A stretch of DNA of 52,336 nt from an uncultured Flammeovirgaceae bacterium (lineage in GTDB: Bacteria > Bacteroidota > Bacteroidia > Cytophagales > Cyclobacteriaceae). The notes beneath the pieces are model-generated. The model was not told where the DNA came from. It was given only the letters and a program-made list of their open reading frames with translations, and made no database searches. Shown in pieces: positions 35,771 through 44,109 of this stretch; within the stretch, counting starts at the first letter, position 1, and every line of letters begins with the position of its first letter. The stretch covers positions 1-52,336 of the forward strand of contig CAJWQD010000011.1 of NCBI GenBank assembly GCA_913045135.1, read 5' to 3'. Made by a program: the position numbers and the translations under genes.

Positions 35771-35802
35771 GGAGTTATTTCCAAAATTCAGGTAAAACTG
35801 AG

Positions 35803-36612
35803 ATGATGGAAATTTTAAAATATATAAGATGGCTTTCTATTGATATTGCACTGGGTGGGGTCATCTTTCTTAATTTTATAGGAGAACAACTTAAAGTAGA
35901 GGTACCCATCGTAGTATCACTGGCTCTTGCGGTATGCATTTGGCTCATTTATTCGCTGGACCATCAGCGTGATGTAAAACAGAATTTACATCAAAAGGGT
36001 GCGAGGAGAATTTTTCATAAAAAAAATCAAAAAGCGATTATCTTAATCTCATTATTTGTGAGCTTAGTGGGCTTGATCCTTCTGTTTTACTTACCGCTAG
36101 ATTTGATCCAATTGGGTATGCTCGTTGCAATGATATGTTTTGCGTATTTGATTTTATCCGCAGAATTAGCATCATTTTTAGTTAAAGAAGTAATGGTGGC
36201 ACTGCTCTATGGCGGAGGCATATTTTTATTTCCACTCATTCGAATAGATCAATTAGAGGGAATACATGGATTCATTTTACTGCAGTTATCATTATTGGCA
36301 TTTGTAAATATTGTTTTAATCTCGACATTTGAATTAGAAGAAGATCGCTTTAATGGATTTGCATCTTTGTCTTTGTCGATGGGTAAAAGAGTCACTTACC
36401 AATTATTGGGAGGATTACTTATCATATCGGGCCTAACTGCACTGATTCTGGGTTATTATCATCATTATTTTATGCGTTTAGAGATCATTTATCTTTTTGC
36501 TACGCTACAACTAACAATAATTTTACTGAGGCCATCTTGGTTTATCTCGGCAGAGCGCTATCGAATTTATGCAGATGCCATATTTTTTTATCCTTTAATC
36601 TTTTTGTGGTGA
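35803..36612 (+). CDS. UbiA-superfamily-like membrane protein
   Basis: The 269-residue product is highly hydrophobic with about eight helices. Two motifs resemble the two Asp-rich metal/diphosphate sites of UbiA prenyltransferases. The first is SLDHQRDVKQN at about residue 50 (DHxxD). The second is STFELEEDRFNGFASL at about 166-181, placed like the DxxGDxxxG...TLP motif, followed by SMGKR. The first Asp of the second motif is Glu here. The fold call is by eye; a prenyl transfer reaction and its substrate are not established. It sits 32 bases after atpG and its stop overlaps the GTG start of a methyltransferase gene. UbiA plus methyltransferase is the arrangement expected for quinone or related isoprenoid lipid modification, but neither protein looks like classical MenA or MenG. 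Confidence 0.6.
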   Translation: MMEILKYIRWLSIDIALGGVIFLNFIGEQLKVEVPIVVSLALAVCIWLIYSLDHQRDVKQNLHQKGARRIFHKKNQKAIILISLFVSLVGLILLFYLPLDLIQLGMLVAMICFAYLILSAELASFLVKEVMVALLYGGGIFLFPLIRIDQLEGIHGFILLQLSLLAFVNIVLISTFELEEDRFNGFASLSLSMGKRVTYQLLGGLLIISGLTALILGYYHHYFMRLEIIYLFATLQLTIILLRPSWFISAERYRIYADAIFFYPLIFLW

Positions 36613-37223
36613 GAGAGAATGACTTTGATGGGATTACCCGGTTCTATGACTTTATGGCAAAACTCATTTTTTGGGATAGACTTCATAGGGCAAGTATTAA
36701 GTGGCTTGACACCTTAAATACTTCAGATACGATAGTGGTATTAGGTGGTGGGTCTGGTAAAATTTTAAAATATCTTGCCCATGTTAAGTCTGTCATATAT
36801 ATTGAAAAATCGACTAAAATGATCAAGTTGGCAAAGGTATCAGCACCAGAGAATGTTCAGTTTATTTGTGCAGATTTCTTAAAATATGCCTTAAAGAGCG
36901 AGAGCACTAATGTAGTTATCTGTCCTTTTTTTCTTGATCTATTTGCCCCAATTCAACTAGAAGAAGTATTAAAAAAAATAGCAAGAATACTTAAAAAAAA
37001 GGGGTCACTTTTCGTTTCAGACTTTCAATATACCACATGGTGGAGTAAACAATTAATCAAATTAATGTATGCTTTTTTTCGGATAACTACCCGGATATCA
37101 GCACGTGAACTTGCACCTTTAGACAAATTAATATTAGCCCGAACGTTTGAAAATAAAACTTATCTGCCCCTAAAAGATGGGATGATTTTTTCAAAAGCTT
37201 ATACCAAAGTAAATAGGGATTAG
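36609..37223 (+). CDS. Class I SAM-dependent methyltransferase
   Basis: I start this at GTG 36609, whose last bases overlap the upstream stop (GTGA), rather than at an ATG 72 bases earlier inside the upstream gene. The protein is then 204 residues and begins RENDFDGITRFYDFMAKLIF, the Tyr-Asp start common in UbiE-type methyltransferases. The SAM-binding motif I is TIVVLGGGSGKIL at about 44-56. An acidic residue follows in YIEKSTKMI, and post-motifs include VQFICADFLKY and FLDLFAP. Function is probably linked to the coupled UbiA-like gene. Substrate unknown. Confidence 0.8.
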   Translation: MRENDFDGITRFYDFMAKLIFWDRLHRASIKWLDTLNTSDTIVVLGGGSGKILKYLAHVKSVIYIEKSTKMIKLAKVSAPENVQFICADFLKYALKSESTNVVICPFFLDLFAPIQLEEVLKKIARILKKKGSLFVSDFQYTTWWSKQLIKLMYAFFRITTRISARELAPLDKLILARTFENKTYLPLKDGMIFSKAYTKVNRD

Positions 37224-37255
37224 ATCAGTTGTATGGATTAATCTTTTTTTTGGTC

Positions 37256-37275
37256 AGCCAACATTTGGCTTTGTT
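37256..37275 (+). terminator. Weak terminator-like hairpin after the methyltransferase gene
   Basis: AGCCAA (37256-37261) pairs with TTGGCT (37265-37270) around a 3-base loop, followed by TTGTTTATTT. The stem is short and the T tract is interrupted, so termination may be incomplete. Confidence 0.4.
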
Positions 37276-38242
37276 TATTTGATTTTAAAGCTCAGGATAA
37301 AATAAAAATTTCACCATAGGAGAGAACCTACTGCCTTATGACTGATTAGGTAGATAGGGGGATAATTTTTTGTGATTATGTTGACTTTTTAGTGGGAGTA
37401 ATTTTTTAGTATTTTTTATTAAAAAGATTGATTATCTAAAATGTCTTTTTGGGAAGATTTGTATTAATTCATTTGAGGCGTAAAATTTGTTTAGCAGCAA
37501 TTATCAACAGCCTAAGGGTCCCGTAGTTTTAAAAAACCTCCTTCTGATCTAGAATTATTAGGGTGTAATGTGATCTTCTTTATGCGGCGAATTTAATATT
37601 GAGATTTTTCTTTAATAAGATTCCTTTTTTCTTAACTGATGAAAACTGTCGCGATTAAAACAATTTAGTGAGGGTGAGTGAGTTTCCATTATTGAAGACA
37701 ATGAGATTTTTTTACATTCGTTAAAGACTTTGATTATATGTATCTGATAAATAGCCCAAGGTTTAGGAGATCTTTGATAGGTCAAGCGCGGGAGATGCCT
37801 TGACCATCATTGATTTTTGGTTTTCCTTAATTTTGATGGTAAGGGCTTAATGTTTGGGGTGCAATAATAATTGGGATAATTTTTTTGATTAACATTTTGT
37901 CATTTAGGGTCAACGTTTAAGTCGTTTGTAGTTTTAATATGAACTAAGGTGTTTTCGACAGACTAATGTTATGTTTATTTGATGCTTTTCTAAAAGTTCT
38001 TGATTTACTATAAATATGGTGGATAAAATTTATTTTGCTAGATTTAATTTGAGGTCTTAAATTTTTGCCTATTTCAAACATTCAACTCAAATTATCTGGG
38101 TCAGGTCATATAATACAGTCCCCTAAACTAATTTCTGCTCATACTGGGGAGTAAAACAAGAGGAGGATTGCTTGATAGACAGGGGGTTTCAGGCAATATG
38201 TGTAAGGTGTTTGAATGCAAAATGGGAGTTTGGTTCTGCATT

Positions 38243-38376
38243 TTTAAAAGGTATAAGGTTGAGCAATTATTTTTATTTTCCAATGGATATTAAGTTTAAG
38301 CAATAAATTCTTAACGTCTGCATATTCGTGATTAGGTAAAAATTGTTGAATTTCATTTTTTATTTAAAAGGTATAA
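38243..38376 (+). repeat. Pair of 14-base direct repeats
   Basis: TTTAAAAGGTATAA occurs at 38243-38256 and again at 38363-38376, exactly 120 bases apart, close to the 3' end of the convergent asd gene. No inverted ends or target-site pattern marks it as a transposon remnant. Confidence 0.5.
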
Positions 38377-38412
38377 AATTTAGTATGATCATTCATTCAT
38401 ATTTAATTGATA

Positions 38413-39405
38413 TTAGATTAATTGATGTGCCACAATATATTCGGCAATTTGTAAAGCATTTGTGGCAGCACCTTTTCTTAAGTTATCAGCAACGATCCAC
38501 ATATTGAGACTATTTTTTTGGCTCTCGTCCCTTCGAATCCTACCAACGAAAACCTCATCTTTCTGATAGGCATTTATTGGCATGGGATAGAGGTTTTTTT
38601 TGGGATTATCTACTACGATACATCCCGGTGTTTTGGAGATGAATTCGCGAATTTTGTTCAAAGTAAATTCCTTTTCGAATTCAATATTAATCGATTCAGC
38701 ATGCCCACCTATGGTAGGAATGCGGACACAAGTGGCGGTCACTTGAATCTTGTCATCATCAAATATTTTTTTAGTTTCGAGAGTCATTTTCATTTCCTCT
38801 TTGGTATAACCATTACTTTGGAAAATGTCAATGTGAGGAAATACATTCTTATCTATGGCATGGGGGTATACCATTCTTGGGTTTTTGACACCTGCTCGTT
38901 CATCTTCCATCTGATCTATGGCTGCTTTGCCCGTACCTGTTATGGATTGATAGGTACTAACGACAATGCGTCTAATACGATAATTTTTATGTAAGTATAA
39001 TAAAGGTAATACCATTTGGATCGTCGAGCAATTGGGATTCGCGATAATTTTATCTTTCGAAGTAAGAACATGTCCATTAACTTCGGGGACTACTAATTTT
39101 TTTGTTGGATCCATCCTCCAAGTGGATGAATTGTCAATTACTATGGTGCCAATTTCAGCAAATTTGGGTGCCCATTCAAGAGAAGTTCGACCTCCTGCAG
39201 AGAAAATAGCTATTTCAGGTTTTAATCTGATTGCATCTTCCATACTGATTATACTATAGGATTGACCCTTACATTGAATCATTTTTCCAATAGATTTAAG
39301 GGAGGCCACAGGGATTAAATTTTGAAATGGAAAATTTCTCGTTTCAAGCAAACGTAAAACCTCTTGCCCAACTAGTCCAGAGGCTCCTATAACTGCAATT
39401 TTCAT
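38413..39405 (-). CDS. asd: Aspartate-semialdehyde dehydrogenase
   Basis: Asd reduces aspartyl phosphate to aspartate semialdehyde with NADPH, the branch to lysine/diaminopimelate, threonine and methionine. The 330-residue protein has the nucleotide-binding start VIGASGLVGQEVLRLL and IVIDNSSTWRMD. The active-site cysteine lies in NPNCSTIQM (about residue 127), with YQSITGTGKAAIDQM, a CVRIPTIGGHAE segment holding the substrate-binding Arg and general-base His, and IVADNLRKGAATNALQ at the C-terminus. It stands alone, flanked on both sides by about 1 kb without genes; no promoter match was found upstream on its strand. Confidence 0.97.
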   Translation of the reverse strand: MKIAVIGASGLVGQEVLRLLETRNFPFQNLIPVASLKSIGKMIQCKGQSYSIISMEDAIRLKPEIAIFSAGGRTSLEWAPKFAEIGTIVIDNSSTWRMDPTKKLVVPEVNGHVLTSKDKIIANPNCSTIQMVLPLLYLHKNYRIRRIVVSTYQSITGTGKAAIDQMEDERAGVKNPRMVYPHAIDKNVFPHIDIFQSNGYTKEEMKMTLETKKIFDDDKIQVTATCVRIPTIGGHAESINIEFEKEFTLNKIREFISKTPGCIVVDNPKKNLYPMPINAYQKDEVFVGRIRRDESQKNSLNMWIVADNLRKGAATNALQIAEYIVAHQLI

Positions 39406-40428
39406 ATAATATTTTAAATGATTTGGTAAACTATAATTAATCTTGTTATCTCTCTAAATTTTTTAGGCCTATTCTAGCAAAAAGATAAAATTAACACCTT
39501 AAAATTATCCATTTTTTCTAATATAAGGCAGTCTAATCTAACTTTTGGGATATCCGAAAGCAATATTCATTATAAACATAATTATAATCTTAACATTTAA
39601 TTTCATTGACCTGTGCGAAAGAAATGTAGGTAAACATTGATCCCGCAATCTAAATTGTTTTCTCAATTTTGACATTTCTAGTACATTTCAAGATAGTAAT
39701 CTTCAGATTTAATAACTGCTCTTTTGAGCCAATTATGCTTTTTCTAATCTTCAAAATTGAAGTAATAAGATGATTTCTTCATGCAAAGAGTTGATTTACG
39801 GACTGATTATGTTTATTTTATTCACAGCCAAGCTATAATTCATTGATGATTTTGAGCCTGGAAATTTGCTAATAAAGTTCTATCGCACTCTTCTAATGAA
39901 GTATTTTAGGGAATAGATTTTATAATTAAAATGGCAAATTGAGTTCAAATGGGTTTTCGAGCTCGAGTAAGTTGTTTATCGCACGCGCTCGCTTTTTTGT
40001 CAAAATAAAGCGAGTTGAGTTGGCAGTTTTATATACGCTATTAAACCCGATCCGTTGGAAACAATTATTTAAAGGTTTCTTTACTCAGGGATCAAATGGG
40101 ACTAATAATGATTCCGATAATTTTTTTTTACAAATGGGTGAAATTGGGATCTAATGATGGGATCGATAAAACAATTAGTTCAAAATAGTTCATTATACCA
40201 TGCAGGGTAAATGTTTGGATGACTTAGATCCTGGAGGCTCGCGAGACCATTTGGGGAGTAATTTGATTGGTTTAGAAACTTATGGCTACCAAGAATCCTG
40301 GCGGATATATTGCCAAACCATTGTTGTTGGCTTCCATCTTCAGATAAATTATTGTTTTTGCAAAAATTAATTTTAAAATTTCAATAAATTCTGCTAAAAG
40401 AGTTCGGAATTTAACTAAATTAGCATTA
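39406..40428. other. 1.0-kb gene-free interval between asd and the glutamate-synthase-like gene
   Basis: The interval separates two divergent genes but is far longer than needed for two promoters. No family is recognisable in any frame. A perfect 8-bp stem CTCGCTTT/AAAGCGAG (39988-39995 with 40007-40014) lies in its middle, in a locally more GC-rich patch. A 71-codon open frame through that patch looks non-coding. Confidence 0.6.
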
Positions 40429-41955
40429 ATGAGATACCTTTTTTATAAATTTGCAATTGTTAGTAGTCTTTCAGTTGGAGCACTAGTCTTCTTTTTAGAC
40501 AATTACAACATTCTTTGGGTATTTGCTGTCTTGGTACCACTCATCCTGGTAGGTTTAATGAATTCGATACAGGGGAAGCATGCTATTTTAAAGAATTTCC
40601 CAATTTTGGGTTATTTTAGGTACTTATTTGAGTTGATTTCACCAGAAATTCAACAATATTTCATTGAGCGTAATACGGATGGTAAACCTTTTAGTCGTAA
40701 TCATAGAGCCTTGGTCTACAAAAGGGCTAAAGGGGTCAATGATACTTATCCATTTGGTACTCAATCTGAGATCTTAGATGATCATTACGAGGGACTAAGG
40801 CATTCAATTTATGCCAAGGAGCCTGTCGAAGAATTCCCAAGAGTAATCGTTGGAAGTAGCCTTTGTAAGCAACCATATAGTGCCTCTGTTTTAAATGTAT
40901 CGGCTATGAGCTTTGGATCTTTAAGTAAAAATGCAATTTTAGCCCTAAACAAAGGAGCAAAAAAAGGAGAGTTTTACCATAACACGGGAGAAGGTGGGTT
41001 GTCGGATTATCATATTGAACCTGGAGGAGATTTAGTCTGGCAATTGGGAACAGGCTATTTTGGGTGTAGAACCTTAGAAGGCAAATTTGAGCCACAAAAG
41101 TTCAAAGAGAAGGCAGCCATTCCGAATGTTAAAATGATTGAGATCAAACTATCTCAAGGAGCTAAACCTGGTCATGGGGGCGTTTTACCGGGAGCTAAAA
41201 ATACTCCCGAAATTGCTAGAATGAGGGATATTGAGCCTTATAAAACAATAATTTCTCCACCAAGTCACAATAGATTCAGTGATGCGAAGGGTTTAATTTA
41301 TTTCGTTAAAGAGTTGAGAGATCTCTCGAAGGGCAAGCCTATTGGCTTTAAGTTGTGTATCGGTAGAACCGAAGAATTTATAGAGTTATGTAAGGTAATG
41401 AAATCAGAGGGAATTTGGCCTGATTTTATTACTGTAGATGGAGCTGAAGGGGGTACTGGTGCAGCTCCTCTAGAGTTTGCGGATTCTGTCGGTGTTCCTC
41501 TAGAACCAGCGTTGATTTTTGTACAAAATACGCTCAGAAAATATGGATTGAGAGATGAGATTAAAGTGATTGCTAGTGGGAAAGTACTTACTGCTTTTTC
41601 GATATTAAGAATGAAAGCACTCGGGGCTGACATTTGTAATTCTGCACGTGCCTTCATGTTTAGTTTAGGTTGTATTCAGGCGCTAAAATGCAATAGTAAT
41701 GACTGCCCTACAGGTGTGGCTACCCAAGTTGAAGAGTTAGCACGGGGATTGGATGTGACAGACAAGTCAGAGCGAGTATATCGATTTCATCACAATACCA
41801 TTATTGCTGTTTTGGAGTTATTGGGAACCTGTGGTCTAAAGCATACCGATGATATCAATATTGAGATGTTTGTAAAAGGGGATGAGATGGTTACCTTATC
41901 CAACAGATACTTTCCAGATTCTTTGCTTAATAGGGTAGATGACACTACGGGTTAA
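40429..41955 (+). CDS. FMN-binding glutamate-synthase-family protein
   Basis: This 508-residue protein has two N-terminal hydrophobic helices (about 5-45), so it is probably membrane-associated. The FMN-binding glutamate synthase alpha/beta-barrel follows, including VSAMSFGSLSKNAILALN, GEGGLSDYHIEPGGDLVWQ, KLSQGAKPGHGGVLPG, FITVDGAEGGTGAAPLEF and VIASGKVLTAFSIL. The Fe-S cysteine cluster CIQALKCNSNDCPTGVATQ is at about 415-433. It lacks the glutaminase domain of GltB, so it belongs to the short YerD-like group. The electron donor and whether it makes glutamate are unknown. It is monocistronic as far as can be seen. Confidence 0.9.
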   Translation: MRYLFYKFAIVSSLSVGALVFFLDNYNILWVFAVLVPLILVGLMNSIQGKHAILKNFPILGYFRYLFELISPEIQQYFIERNTDGKPFSRNHRALVYKRAKGVNDTYPFGTQSEILDDHYEGLRHSIYAKEPVEEFPRVIVGSSLCKQPYSASVLNVSAMSFGSLSKNAILALNKGAKKGEFYHNTGEGGLSDYHIEPGGDLVWQLGTGYFGCRTLEGKFEPQKFKEKAAIPNVKMIEIKLSQGAKPGHGGVLPGAKNTPEIARMRDIEPYKTIISPPSHNRFSDAKGLIYFVKELRDLSKGKPIGFKLCIGRTEEFIELCKVMKSEGIWPDFITVDGAEGGTGAAPLEFADSVGVPLEPALIFVQNTLRKYGLRDEIKVIASGKVLTAFSILRMKALGADICNSARAFMFSLGCIQALKCNSNDCPTGVATQVEELARGLDVTDKSERVYRFHHNTIIAVLELLGTCGLKHTDDINIEMFVKGDEMVTLSNRYFPDSLLNRVDDTTG

Positions 41956-42039
41956 TATTCGGTTGAGCAGGCCATGTTAATTATTTCGAATACATCGTTT
42001 TAGAGTAAAAATAATGTTTTAAATATTATTGATTTAGTT

Positions 42040-42047
42040 TAGATTTG
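42040..42047 (+). promoter_or_regulatory. Candidate -7 element for dksA-like-scpB-rluB
   Basis: TAGATTTG is a full TAnnTTTG match 26 bases before the ATG at 42073. No TTG lies at the ideal -33 distance. Confidence 0.4.
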
Positions 42048-42072
42048 CCTTTTATAATTTAATTTAAATTCG

Positions 42073-42450
42073 ATGTCAGATAAAAGCAAATATTCTCAAA
42101 AAGAATTGAAGGAGTTTGAGGAGTTGATACTTCAAAAATTGAAGTTAGCAGAAGAAGAGTTGAAGACCTTGATGGGATCGATTAATCACAGCACAGATGA
42201 GACCATTTATGGTTCTTATGGTGGCGTGAAGACTTTGGAAGACGGTGCTGAAACCATGGAAAGAGAACAAATGAATCAATTAGCCGCTCGGCAACAAAAG
42301 TTTATTAATAATTTAGAGAATGCCCTCATCAGGATTAAAAATGGCACCTATGGAATCTGTATTGATACGGGTAAATTAATTCAAAAAGAAAGGTTGATGT
42401 CCGTACCTCACACGATGCATTCAATCGACGCCAAGCTCAAAAAGGGTTAA
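42073..42450 (+). CDS. TraR/DksA-family protein lacking a complete zinc finger
   Basis: The 125-residue protein has the coiled-coil layout of DksA/TraR proteins (helices about 7-42 and 66-98, with an acidic tip). The C-terminal segment GTYGICIDTGKLIQKERLM corresponds to the DksA zinc finger. Only one cysteine remains there, so a four-cysteine zinc site cannot form. DksA relatives bind the secondary channel of RNA polymerase; whether this one does is inference. I recall that Bacteroidota members of this family often have reduced cysteine sets. The stop overlaps the scpB start by one base (TAATG), so they are cotranslated. Confidence 0.85.
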   Translation: MSDKSKYSQKELKEFEELILQKLKLAEEELKTLMGSINHSTDETIYGSYGGVKTLEDGAETMEREQMNQLAARQQKFINNLENALIRIKNGTYGICIDTGKLIQKERLMSVPHTMHSIDAKLKKG

Positions 42451-43013
42451 TGGATTATTTGGCGCAGCACATAGAAGCCCTTATATTTTGTGCACCAAAA
42501 CCAATCACTAAGCTCGATATACAGGATTGCCTCAAAGAAATGTTTGATGCTGAAATTCCCGCGGAAGATGTAACCTTGGGAATCAACAATATACATCAAC
42601 AATATAAAGGTAAACATCATTCTTTTGAATTGATCAAAAGCGGGGGAGGATATCAATTTTTAACCAAGCCAGCTTATGAATCTAGTATTGGGGTTTTGCT
42701 AAAAAGGCAGTCCAAAAAAAGGTTGTCTAATTCAGCACTTGAGACGTTGGCGATTATCGCTTACAAACAACCAGTTACACGCACTGAAATAGAAAATATT
42801 AGGGGAGTAAATTGTGATTACAGTGTTACCAGATTATTGGAAAAAGAATTGATTTTAGTGAAGGGAAAGTCTGAATCAGTAGGTCGTCCCCTTTTGTATA
42901 TAACCAGCCCAAGGTTTATGGATTATTTTGGTATCAATGATTTGAAAGAATTACCTACTCCAAAGGACTTCACTTTGGATGAGAATACGATAGGTGAAAA
43001 TCAACAAGAATGA
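42450..43013 (+). CDS. scpB: Segregation and condensation protein ScpB
   Basis: ScpB is the winged-helix kite subunit of the SMC-ScpAB complex, which compacts and separates chromosomes. The 187-residue protein has two winged-helix regions: IEALIFCAPKPITKLDIQDCL at about 7-27, and LSNSALETLAIIAYKQPVTRTEIENIRGV at about 91-119 (the family signature). ESVGRPLLYITSPRFMDYFG follows. It is coupled to the upstream DksA-like gene by a one-base overlap and to the downstream gene by ATGA. ScpA and SMC are not in the window. Confidence 0.95.
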   Translation: MDYLAQHIEALIFCAPKPITKLDIQDCLKEMFDAEIPAEDVTLGINNIHQQYKGKHHSFELIKSGGGYQFLTKPAYESSIGVLLKRQSKKRLSNSALETLAIIAYKQPVTRTEIENIRGVNCDYSVTRLLEKELILVKGKSESVGRPLLYITSPRFMDYFGINDLKELPTPKDFTLDENTIGENQQE

Positions 43014-43765
43014 AAAAAAAAATTATTCAGACTATTGAGCCGGCAGAAATCAGACTAAATAAGTTTATTGCAAATGCGGGAATTTGTTCTAGGCGTGATG
43101 CCGATAAATTGATTTTAAGTGGTAAAATATCAGTGAATGGTCGGGTAGTGCAGGTCTTGGGGACTAAGATAATGGCAACTGATAAGATCACTTATCTTAA
43201 TAAAACGATCCATTCTGAAAAGTTGCAATATGTATTGCTGAACAAGCCCAAAGATTTTATTACTACTATGCAAGATCCACAAAATCGAAGAACGGTGATG
43301 ACCCTAGTAGATAAGGCTTGCGGGGAGAGAATTTATCCAGTGGGACGTTTGGATCGTTATACTACAGGTTTGTTGTTATTTACCAATGATGGAGATTTAG
43401 CCGAGAGATTGACCCATCCTAAACATAAAATAAAGAAAGTCTATCAACTCGAGTTAGATAAGCCAATTATTGAGGCACATTACAATGAAATTGTGTCGGG
43501 AGTTCAATTAGATGACGGTTTGGCATCGATTGATCATTTGGCCATTTTAACTGAGGATCGAAAAAGTTTAGGGATTGAAATTCATATTGGGAAAAATAGA
43601 ATTGTGCGAAGAATTTTTGAAAAATATGGATATGAATTGCTGAAATTAGATCGAGTTGTGTTTGGAAGTCTGACCAAGCAAAATTTATCTAGAGGTAAAT
43701 GGCGGCACCTACATCCTAAAGAGATAAGAAATTTAAAGGGTAAGTTCTCCATGCGAAAGGATTAA
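43010..43765 (+). CDS. RluB/RsuA-family pseudouridine synthase
   Basis: A 251-residue RNA-modifying enzyme with an N-terminal S4 RNA-binding domain (about 13-60; IRLNKFIANAGICSRRDADKLI). A pseudouridine synthase domain carries the catalytic aspartate in YPVGRLDRYTTGLLLFTNDG (about residue 114), plus LTHPKHKIKKVYQLEL and NRIVRRIFEKYGYELLKLDRV. The domain order and short length fit RluB/RsuA enzymes, which modify a single position in 23S or 16S rRNA; which site cannot be told. It overlaps scpB by 4 bases, the common scpB-rluB pairing. Confidence 0.93.
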   Translation: MKKKIIQTIEPAEIRLNKFIANAGICSRRDADKLILSGKISVNGRVVQVLGTKIMATDKITYLNKTIHSEKLQYVLLNKPKDFITTMQDPQNRRTVMTLVDKACGERIYPVGRLDRYTTGLLLFTNDGDLAERLTHPKHKIKKVYQLELDKPIIEAHYNEIVSGVQLDDGLASIDHLAILTEDRKSLGIEIHIGKNRIVRRIFEKYGYELLKLDRVVFGSLTKQNLSRGKWRHLHPKEIRNLKGKFSMRKD

Positions 43766-43928
43766 TCCGTCATTAGGAGATACTCATATGTGGTAATTTT
43801 ATTTAATTTCCACTGAAAACTAGCGCTATGGTGCCTTTTTTATTTCAAAAAGCAATTTTTTAAACGTCATGAGATAAAAATTTGTATGCATGCATAACAA
43901 ATTAATCAATTATTTATAACTTAGTAAC

Positions 43929-43954
43929 AAAAAACCCATTCATTTGAGGGGGTT
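43929..43954 (-). terminator. Possible terminator of tRNA-Phe
   Basis: On the reverse strand AACCC pairs with GGGTT across a 12-base loop and runs directly into a T6 tract (plus-strand A run 43929-43934). It begins three bases after the tRNA 3' end. The stem is only 5 bp, so it is a moderate candidate. Confidence 0.5.
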
Positions 43955-43957
43955 AAG

Positions 43958-44030
43958 TGGTGCTAGGTGGATTCGAACCACCGACTCACGGATTTTCAGT
44001 CCGATGCTCTACCAACTGAGCTATAGCACC
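43958..44030 (-). tRNA. tRNA-Phe (GAA)
   Basis: The 73-base reverse-strand sequence folds as a tRNA. The acceptor stem GGTGCTA pairs with TAGCACC, the D arm has AGCTCAGTTGGTAGAGC, and the anticodon stem-loop CGGACTGAAAATCCG has anticodon GAA at 43997-43995. The T arm is GGTGGTTCGAATCCACC and the discriminator base is A. The CCA end is not encoded. Confidence 0.98.
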
Positions 44031-44044
44031 TTAAAAAGTGGTTG

Positions 44045-44074
44045 CAAAACTAGAAAAATATATGAACGTTGCAA
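44045..44074 (-). promoter_or_regulatory. Promoter of tRNA-Phe
   Basis: On the reverse strand TTG (44074-44072), a 19-base spacer and TAGTTTTG (44052-44045) exactly fit the Bacteroidota -33/-7 promoter. Transcription would start about 7 bases before the mature tRNA end at 44030. Confidence 0.7.
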
Positions 44075-44109
44075 GTAATTTGAATGATTAATCTTATCAA
44101 AAAAATGTT

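Larger units (their letters stand above)
37224..38412. other. 1.2-kb gene-free interval before asd
   Basis: All six frames are broken by frequent stops and no protein family is recognisable. Structures seen are a weak hairpin at 37256-37270, a 7-bp hairpin GGTCAAG/CTTGACC at 37780-37805, a TAATTTTG promoter-like element at 37828-37835, and two copies of TTTAAAAGGTATAA at 38243-38256 and 38363-38376. It could be gene decay, a large regulatory region or an unrecognised RNA gene. Confidence 0.6.

Noticed and set aside
36537-36608. N-terminal extension of the methyltransferase
   Set aside because: It shadows the end of the UbiA-like gene in another frame; the GTGA overlap at 36609 gives a family-like N-terminus.
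37224-38412. tmRNA, RNase P RNA or SRP RNA in the gene-free interval
   Set aside because: None of the conserved core sequences of these RNAs could be found by eye on either strand.
39939-40154. 71-codon forward frame between asd and the glutamate-synthase-like gene
   Set aside because: TTG start, no recognisable family, runs through a perfect hairpin, and its composition looks like intergenic DNA.
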